Origin: CAZYJR01 sp964647905
Lineage (GTDB): Bacteria > Desulfobacterota > DSM-4660 > Desulfatiglandales > HGW-15
Length of the DNA: 64,000 nucleotides
Direction: 5' to 3'
Assembly (NCBI GenBank): GCA_964647905.1
Contig: CAZYJR010000014.1
Coordinates: 1 to 64,000, forward strand
The notes beneath the pieces were generated by a model, which worked only from the letters and a program-made list of their open reading frames with translations, made no database searches and had not been told where the DNA came from. Below are positions 59,287 through 64,000 of the stretch, in pieces (the first letter of the stretch is position 1; every line of letters begins with the position of its first letter). The position numbers were made by a program, and so were the translations under genes.

Positions 59287-60051
59287 ATGACGAAAAAGGA
59301 ATGCAGACAGCACGACTCCGGTTCCGGAAAGGGAAAGCCCGTGCTGGAGCTCATAGGCGTGGACACATTCTACGGCAACATCCAGGTCCTCTATGATATA
59401 CATATGACCGTGGGCACTGGCGAATTGGTCTGCCTGCTGGGGGGCAATGCATCGGGGAAATCCACCACCCTCAAGACCATACTGGGCATCTGCCGTATCA
59501 AGCGGGGCGAGGTCAAATTGGGCGGGACGCGCATAGATAGGAGGCCCACCAAGGAGATCATCGCCAGGGGGGTGGCCATCGTGCCGGAGAACCGGCGGAT
59601 ATTCCCCCGGCTGACGGTCCTGGAAAACCTGGAGATGGGAGCATATCTCCGGTCGGACCGCGACGCGGTCAAACAAGACATTGATCGGATGCTGGAGCTC
59701 TTCCCCGCACTTCGCGCCAGGGACCATAACCAGGGGATGACCCTGAGCGGAGGAGAGCAGCAGATGCTGGCAATGGCCAGAGCGCTCTTGTCCAGGCCCC
59801 GCCTGCTCCTGATGGACGAACCCTCCATGGGCCTGGCCCCGCTCCTGGTCGACCGGCAGTTCGAGCTCATCCAGGAGGTGAACCAGGGCGGCACCACGGT
59901 GCTGGTGGTGGAGCAAAACGCCAGTATGGCCCTTTCCATAGCGGATCGGGGCTACGTGCTCCAGACAGGGGCAATCGTTCTGGCCGACACCGCCGCCAAT
60001 CTCCTGGAAAACGAGATGATGAAAAAGGCCTACTTGGGAGGGGAGATATAG
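59287..60051 (+). CDS. livF: Branched-chain amino acid-type ABC ATPase (LivF)
   Basis: A 254-residue ATPase with VDTFYGNIQVLYDIHMTVGT, Walker A GGNASGKST, VPENRRIFPRLTVLENLEMG (LivF-specific), signature LSGGEQQMLAMARALL, Walker B LLLMDEPSMGLAP and VVEQNASMAL. It pairs with the LivG half of the fusion protein. It starts 7 bp after livMG and closes the operon. Confidence 0.92.
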   Translation: MTKKECRQHDSGSGKGKPVLELIGVDTFYGNIQVLYDIHMTVGTGELVCLLGGNASGKSTTLKTILGICRIKRGEVKLGGTRIDRRPTKEIIARGVAIVPENRRIFPRLTVLENLEMGAYLRSDRDAVKQDIDRMLELFPALRARDHNQGMTLSGGEQQMLAMARALLSRPRLLLMDEPSMGLAPLLVDRQFELIQEVNQGGTTVLVVEQNASMALSIADRGYVLQTGAIVLADTAANLLENEMMKKAYLGGEI

Positions 60052-60298
60052 GCAGGTTTCACATAAATTTTCCGCTGGCAGCCGATCTTGCACGCGAGCT
60101 CGGGGGAGAATTCGAGGAGATGTGGCGCGGGCTCCGCATGGAGGCCCCAAATGACGGGTACGACTTCCCTCCATCCTTCGGCAGCAGAGACGAAGCCGAT
60201 GAGAAGAAGCCCCAAGAGCTTGTCCACTGTGCCGAGGATAAGGAGAATAAGGAAGAACGGCTTCCCCGGCTGTCCGTTTCGCAACCGCGGGTGAGATA
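60052..60298. other. Intergenic stretch between convergent genes
   Basis: 247 bp between livF (plus) and the racemase-like gene (minus). A plus frame reads DLARELGGEFEEMWRGLRME and continues to 60353 with plausible composition, but it has no start codon with a ribosome binding site and overlaps the racemase gene. I see no terminator with a T-run. Confidence 0.3.
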
Positions 60299-61042
60299 TC
60301 ATGCCGGTCTTCGGGCTTCCAGGAAAGGGTGCTCGAACCGGCGCAGCCTGTAGGCCCCGGCGAAGAGCTCTATCAGGCTCACCATGTCAAAAACCGGGAC
60401 ACCCAGAAGGGCCTGGATATCAGCCCTGAAACTTATAAGATTGGTGCACTCCAGGACGACCGCGCCCACTGATTCGTCCGAGAAGCCTTCGGCCGCCTCC
60501 AACACCCCCTGTCTCATGTGCTCGACATGGAGCGTCAATCCTCTTTCCACCACCACCTGCTGAAACTCCCGGCTTTTTTCCATGCCGCGGATGATCAGTC
60601 TTTCCGGATCGGCCCCCGCCGCCCTCAGGTGTTCCTCCCTGAGCAGGCGTGTATCGCCCGTCAAGACCCCTATCCGTGCTGATATTCCAATGGACGATGA
60701 CAGAAAAGGAATCAAATTCAAGGCTGATCCCAGGAACGGGACGGACAGGGCCCCGGCCACCTCGGCCTGAAATATGGAAAAGAGCCCGCAGTCGGCAGCG
60801 ACGAAATTGACCCCCTGCTCCTGAAGCTCGAGCGCGGCCCCGATGACCAGACCTGCGGTCTCCTTCCGGCACTCCACCACGTCTTCAAAGGAAAGGCCCT
60901 TCACGACACCGTAGCGGACCGGGAAAGCAAAGGTGCCCGCATGGCCGGGATCTCCCGGTATGCGAGGGATTGATGAGTCCGTCATCAGTATGCCGGCCAC
61001 TTGACCGTAATTGTTGGTACCTCCATGGATCGTCCTGCTCAT
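60299..61042 (-). CDS. Aspartate/glutamate racemase family protein
   Basis: A 247-residue protein of the Asp/Glu/hydantoin racemase superfamily with the two catalytic-cysteine regions, VNFVAADCGLFSIFQAEVAG and GAVVLECTNLISFRAD. The start region IHGGTNNYGQVAGILMTDSS and GISARIGVLTGDTRLLREEH fit the family. GGAGG precedes ATG 61042. The superfamily also includes maleate isomerases and arylmalonate decarboxylases, so the reaction is open. Convergent with livF. Confidence 0.82.
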   Translation of the reverse strand: MSRTIHGGTNNYGQVAGILMTDSSIPRIPGDPGHAGTFAFPVRYGVVKGLSFEDVVECRKETAGLVIGAALELQEQGVNFVAADCGLFSIFQAEVAGALSVPFLGSALNLIPFLSSSIGISARIGVLTGDTRLLREEHLRAAGADPERLIIRGMEKSREFQQVVVERGLTLHVEHMRQGVLEAAEGFSDESVGAVVLECTNLISFRADIQALLGVPVFDMVSLIELFAGAYRLRRFEHPFLEARRPA

Positions 61043-61263
61043 ACAGCGCCTCCTCTAATAGGTTCTCGTGGGACACAGCTTAACCCGCATTGGAGACGGC
61101 TCAAATCAAAAACTCGACTCTCCACGAGGCCTGCGCGTCAAAAATGGTATCATGAGCGCTTCCCTCCTCACGACCCGCCGCCTCGATGCCGCCCGAGACT
61201 TCTGCAGGAAAAAAGCCTTAAAAAAATACCAATATAAACCAAGAAGAACAAGAATCCTTATGC

Positions 61264-61278
61264 TGGTACGATTCTTGC
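61264..61278 (+). promoter_or_regulatory. Sigma-54 promoter of the chemotaxis receptor gene
   Basis: TGGTACGATTCTTGC matches TGGCACGNNNNTTGC at all but one fixed position, including the essential GG at -24 and GC at -12. It lies 65 bp upstream of ATG 61343; an A-rich tract (61208-61250) just before it could bind IHF or bend the DNA. Confidence 0.75.
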
Positions 61279-61342
61279 GGGCCTCTGAGCCCGGGCCGCC
61301 AGAGGAGCGACGGCAAGAAATAACCAAACAGAGGAGGACGTT

Positions 61343-63121
61343 ATGATGCCAGGCTTTTCCAAGACCGCCTTGAAACATAAGTTGTACGGACTCAACATCT
61401 TCTATATCATACTGCTGGCGACCGTGGTTTTTTTCTATTTCAGCTACAACTCCCTGATCCGGGACCTCTCCGAGAGCCAGGAGGAAACCAGGGCCATGGG
61501 CAGCGCCGCACGGACGGCCGCTTTCACGGCCAAGGACTATCTTGGCTCTCGTGCGGACTTTGCCGAGCTCGAAAAGGCGTTCGAGCCGCTCCTGACGAGC
61601 ACGGGGGAGCAGGGCTCCGGGGTGGATGTCCAGGCCGTCTGGGACGACCTCTCGAGGATTGAAGCGCTGAGAAGGGAGAACTCGGGGATCGAGACCGAGA
61701 TCGAGGAACTGGCCGCCCATTCGGTGTCCCAATCCAACGGCTTCATCGAAAAGGTAAGCCGGAAGCTGGCGGATCCCGAGGCCCGGCATCAAGTCAGCAA
61801 GCTGGAGCGGCTGGTCATCATCGGGGCCAATGTGAACACCACCTCCAACTACGAACTCCGGATCCTTTTCAACCGCTTGAAGGAGGATCTGGCGGCCAAG
61901 GATAGGATGTTCGAGTTCCTGGACACGCTGCTTGCGAATGTGGAAAAGGACCTCGAGCGGCTCTCCGGGACCCCGTTCGAGAACATGGCCAGGGAGGCCA
62001 AGAAGGCCAACTTGAGGATGAGGGAGCTCACCTTGGCCTACGTGGAAAACGTCGAGCGGGTGAGGGCCTTGGAGGAGAGTGCCTTCAAGGGCCTCGAAGC
62101 CGCCATGGAGGACATCAGGGGGACCGAAACTCGTGCTAGCGCCGGCTTTATAGACAGCGTCAAGGGGTACTTCAAGGCGATCGTAGCCGTTTTGATTCTT
62201 AGCAGCCTCCTCGGCGTGGGCTTGAGCCTCGGCCTGGCAAGGTCGGTGGCAAGGGCCCTGGAGAGGATAATCGCGAGCCTCACAGAGGCATCCGACCAGA
62301 TCTCGTCTGCGTCCGAGCAGGTCTCCGCCTCGAGCCAGTCCCTGGCGGAAGGGGCCTCGGAACAAGCCGCATCCGTGGAGGAGACCTCCTCATCGCTGGA
62401 GGAGATTTCATCCATGACCCACCAGAATGCGGACAACACCCGAGAGGCGAATCGGATAATGTCAGAGGAGGCCGCCCCCAATTTCCAGACCATCAATGAA
62501 CGTATGGAGCGGATGAAGGAATCAATAGAAAAGACAGTGGCGAACAGCGACGAGACCGCCAAGATAGTCAAGACCATAGATGAGATAGCCTTCCAGACCA
62601 ACCTCCTGGCGTTGAATGCAGCGGTGGAGGCTGCGCGCGCCGGGGAAGCCGGGGCCGGATTCGCCGTGGTGGCGGACGAGGTCAGGAATCTCGCCCTGCG
62701 GGCCGCAGAGGCCGCAAGAGAGACCTCGGACCTGATACAGGCCTCGAACGGCCAAATCAAGGAGGCGGCCGAACTCAACACCCAGGTGGTCAAGGCGCTG
62801 GAGGCCAATTCGGAAATAGCGGGCAAGATCGGGAAATTGGTCGGCGAGGTGGCGGAGGCATCGGACGAACAGGCCCGAGGCATCGACCAGATCAGCCGGG
62901 CCGTCTCTGAGATGGACAAGGTTACCCAGCAGAACGCGGCCAACGCAGAGGAATCAGCGGCCGCATCGGAGGAAATGACAGCCCAGGCGAGGAAGATGAG
63001 CTTCGTGGTGAACGAGCTGACCGCCCTGGCCAGGGGCGGAGGCTCCATAGCGGGGCCGAGCGGGGAAGTCCATCCTCGGAAGGCGCTTCCCATGGGAGAG
63101 GACGCCTCCCGGGAGCAGTAA
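61343..63121 (+). CDS. Methyl-accepting chemotaxis protein
   Basis: A 592-residue receptor. One transmembrane helix near residues 17-36 (LNIFYIILLATVVFFYFSYN), a helical periplasmic domain of about 240 residues, a second helix (FKAIVAVLILSSLLGVGLSL) and a cytoplasmic signalling domain with the hairpin tip IDEIAFQTNLLALNAAVEAA and RAGEAGAGFAVVADEVRNLA. Flanking Glu/Gln/Ala-rich repeats (SSASEQVSASSQSLAEGASE) provide methylation sites. A full HAMP domain is not obvious. GGAGG precedes ATG 61343. A sigma-54 promoter upstream suggests co-regulation with flagellar genes. Confidence 0.93.
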   Translation: MMPGFSKTALKHKLYGLNIFYIILLATVVFFYFSYNSLIRDLSESQEETRAMGSAARTAAFTAKDYLGSRADFAELEKAFEPLLTSTGEQGSGVDVQAVWDDLSRIEALRRENSGIETEIEELAAHSVSQSNGFIEKVSRKLADPEARHQVSKLERLVIIGANVNTTSNYELRILFNRLKEDLAAKDRMFEFLDTLLANVEKDLERLSGTPFENMAREAKKANLRMRELTLAYVENVERVRALEESAFKGLEAAMEDIRGTETRASAGFIDSVKGYFKAIVAVLILSSLLGVGLSLGLARSVARALERIIASLTEASDQISSASEQVSASSQSLAEGASEQAASVEETSSSLEEISSMTHQNADNTREANRIMSEEAAPNFQTINERMERMKESIEKTVANSDETAKIVKTIDEIAFQTNLLALNAAVEAARAGEAGAGFAVVADEVRNLALRAAEAARETSDLIQASNGQIKEAAELNTQVVKALEANSEIAGKIGKLVGEVAEASDEQARGIDQISRAVSEMDKVTQQNAANAEESAAASEEMTAQARKMSFVVNELTALARGGGSIAGPSGEVHPRKALPMGEDASREQ

Positions 63122-63153
63122 AAGTCTCACATAAACGAAGGAGGAGGCCCTGA

Positions 63154-64000
63154 ATGTTCGGAAGGCGCTTCAGGTTGTTCAACCTGCTGGGGTTCGAGGT
63201 GCGGGTGGATCTCAGCTGGGTGGTGATCGCGGTGCTGATCGCATGGTCGCTCTCCACGGGCCTGTTTCCGCTCCAATACAAAGGCCTCTCCCCAAAGACC
63301 TACTGGATAATGGGCATAATCGGGGCGGCCGGCCTCTTCTTCTCCATCATCGTCCATGAGTTCGCCCACTCCGTGGTGGCGAGAAGGCACGGCATGCCCA
63401 TGAAGGGAATAACGCTCTTCATATTCGGCGGGGTGGCAGAGATGGGCGAAGAGCCCCCCGGCCCCAGGAGCGAGTTCCTCATGGCCATAGCGGGTCCCAT
63501 ATCCAGCTTTGCCATGGCGGTGGTCTTCTATGCGATCCAGGCCGCCGGCAAGATCGGAGGCCTGCCCCAGGCGGTGAACGGGGTGGTGGGTTATCTGGCG
63601 CTTATCAACGGCCTCCTAGGGGCGTTCAACCTGATACCCGCCTTTCCCCTGGACGGGGGCAGGGCGCTCAGGGCGATTATATGGAACATAAAGGGCGACC
63701 TCCGCAGGGCAACGCTTATATCGTCGCGGATCGGATCCGGGTTCGGAATCGCACTCATCCTTCTCGGGGTGCTGAACGTCCTGGGCGGGAACTTCGTTGG
63801 CGGCATGTGGTGGTTCCTCTTGGGCATGTTCCTCCAAGGGGCGGCGCGCGGCTCGTACCAGAGGCTGGTCACCAAGAGCGCTCTCGAGGGCATGCCCGTG
63901 AGCCACGTCATGAAAAGGGATCCGGTGACCGTGGCCCCGTCCGTCACTGTTCAATACCTGGTGGAGGAGCTCATCTACCAGTATCACCATAAGATGTATC
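63154..64000 (+). CDS. Site-2 protease (M50) with CBS domain, 3' end outside window
   Basis: At least 282 residues of a membrane metalloprotease of the M50 family: VRVDLSWVVIAVLIAWSL, the zinc motif SIIVHEFAHSVVARRHGMPM (HEFAH), FIFGGVAEMGE, and the second metal motif NLIPAFPLDGGRALRAIIW with its Asp. A CBS domain begins at GMPVSHVMKRDPVTV and runs off the window. CBS-type site-2 proteases cleave membrane-bound substrates and may sense nucleotides. GGAGGAGG precedes ATG 63154. Confidence 0.92.
   Translation, partial: MFGRRFRLFNLLGFEVRVDLSWVVIAVLIAWSLSTGLFPLQYKGLSPKTYWIMGIIGAAGLFFSIIVHEFAHSVVARRHGMPMKGITLFIFGGVAEMGEEPPGPRSEFLMAIAGPISSFAMAVVFYAIQAAGKIGGLPQAVNGVVGYLALINGLLGAFNLIPAFPLDGGRALRAIIWNIKGDLRRATLISSRIGSGFGIALILLGVLNVLGGNFVGGMWWFLLGMFLQGAARGSYQRLVTKSALEGMPVSHVMKRDPVTVAPSVTVQYLVEELIYQYHHKMY

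Noticed and set aside
60120..60353. Small plus-strand frame after livF
   Set aside because: Composition is plausible, but there is no start codon with a ribosome binding site, no recognisable motif, and it overlaps the convergent racemase-like gene.
61106..63093. Two long minus-strand frames (61106-62365 and 62038-63093)
   Set aside because: Both are antisense to the chemotaxis receptor gene, show low-complexity Ala/Ser-rich or Arg/Gly-rich products and cross the sigma-54 promoter or signalling domain.
1..64000. CRISPR arrays, rRNA or tRNA genes
   Set aside because: No regularly spaced direct repeats and no conserved rRNA or tRNA elements were seen on either strand while reading. This was by eye, not by a covariance-model scan.

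Overview
The window looks like chromosomal DNA of a GC-rich, strictly anaerobic Gram-negative bacterium. My best guess is a Desulfobacterota (deltaproteobacterial) relative, inferred from gene content only. Supporting signs are a tungsten/molybdenum aldehyde:ferredoxin oxidoreductase, a 2-hydroxyacyl-CoA dehydratase-type system with its ATP-driven activase, several radical SAM enzymes, TonB/ExbBD, TRAP, Liv and Dpp transporters, sigma-54 regulation, and a catalase gene reduced to a fragment. I found no rRNA, tRNA or CRISPR array.

Layout. 1-592: 5' part of a membrane-anchored coiled-coil protein. 806-2797 (minus): sigma-70 promoter, TPP riboswitch with terminator, Thi4 thiazole synthase and a PanE/ApbA-like reductase. 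2861-3964: CNNM/CBS membrane protein. 4046-9211 (minus): a cobalamin-riboswitch operon with BtuF-BtuC-BtuD, ExbB-ExbD-TonB and the wreck of a B12-binding radical SAM gene at its end. 9266-13193: a 2-hydroxyacid dehydrogenase, a nucleotidyltransferase with a small partner, the catalase remnant behind a perfect consensus promoter, a cupin and a TraB/GumN-like protein.

13236-20257 is the best candidate for an undescribed system. It has an SDR-radical SAM fusion enzyme, two paralogous GNAT-like acyltransferases, three paralogous helical proteins of a family I do not recognise, and a Na+/Ca2+-exchanger-type protein, arranged as two minus-strand blocks around a plus-strand pair. A decayed antitoxin/PIN-toxin pair lies inside it. 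20410-24430: YeiH-type transporter, a sigma-54 activator remnant, a DsrE-like protein, an orphan HisF and a membrane-anchored methyltransferase.

24381-33507 (minus): a sigma-54 activator, an opine dehydrogenase and a complete Dpp/Opp ABC importer. The importer's Tat-exported binding protein has its domain segments in circularly permuted order. 33665-37943: SWIM-SNF2 helicase, pRiA4b ORF-3-like protein and VapBC. 38068-46964: YhaN/YhaO DNA-repair pair, a radical SAM protein, the dehydratase-type trio and a response regulator. This segment is bounded by a 66-68 bp inverted repeat, one copy of which cuts off the 3' end of yhaN.

47250-60051: a metalloprotease-like protein, then an XRE-cupin regulator facing a long plus-strand run. 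That run holds TRAP importer, SRPBCC, TIGR04076-like, polyferredoxin and AOR genes, followed by a Liv ABC importer with a LivM-LivG fusion. It reads as uptake plus low-potential redox conversion of organic acids or aldehydes. 60299-64000: Asp/Glu-racemase family protein, a methyl-accepting chemotaxis protein behind a near-consensus sigma-54 promoter, and a site-2 protease running off the end.

A recurring theme is gene decay by internal deletion, seen in at least four remnants (4046, 11156, 17863, 21985). Most retain recognisable motifs, and several retain promoters.
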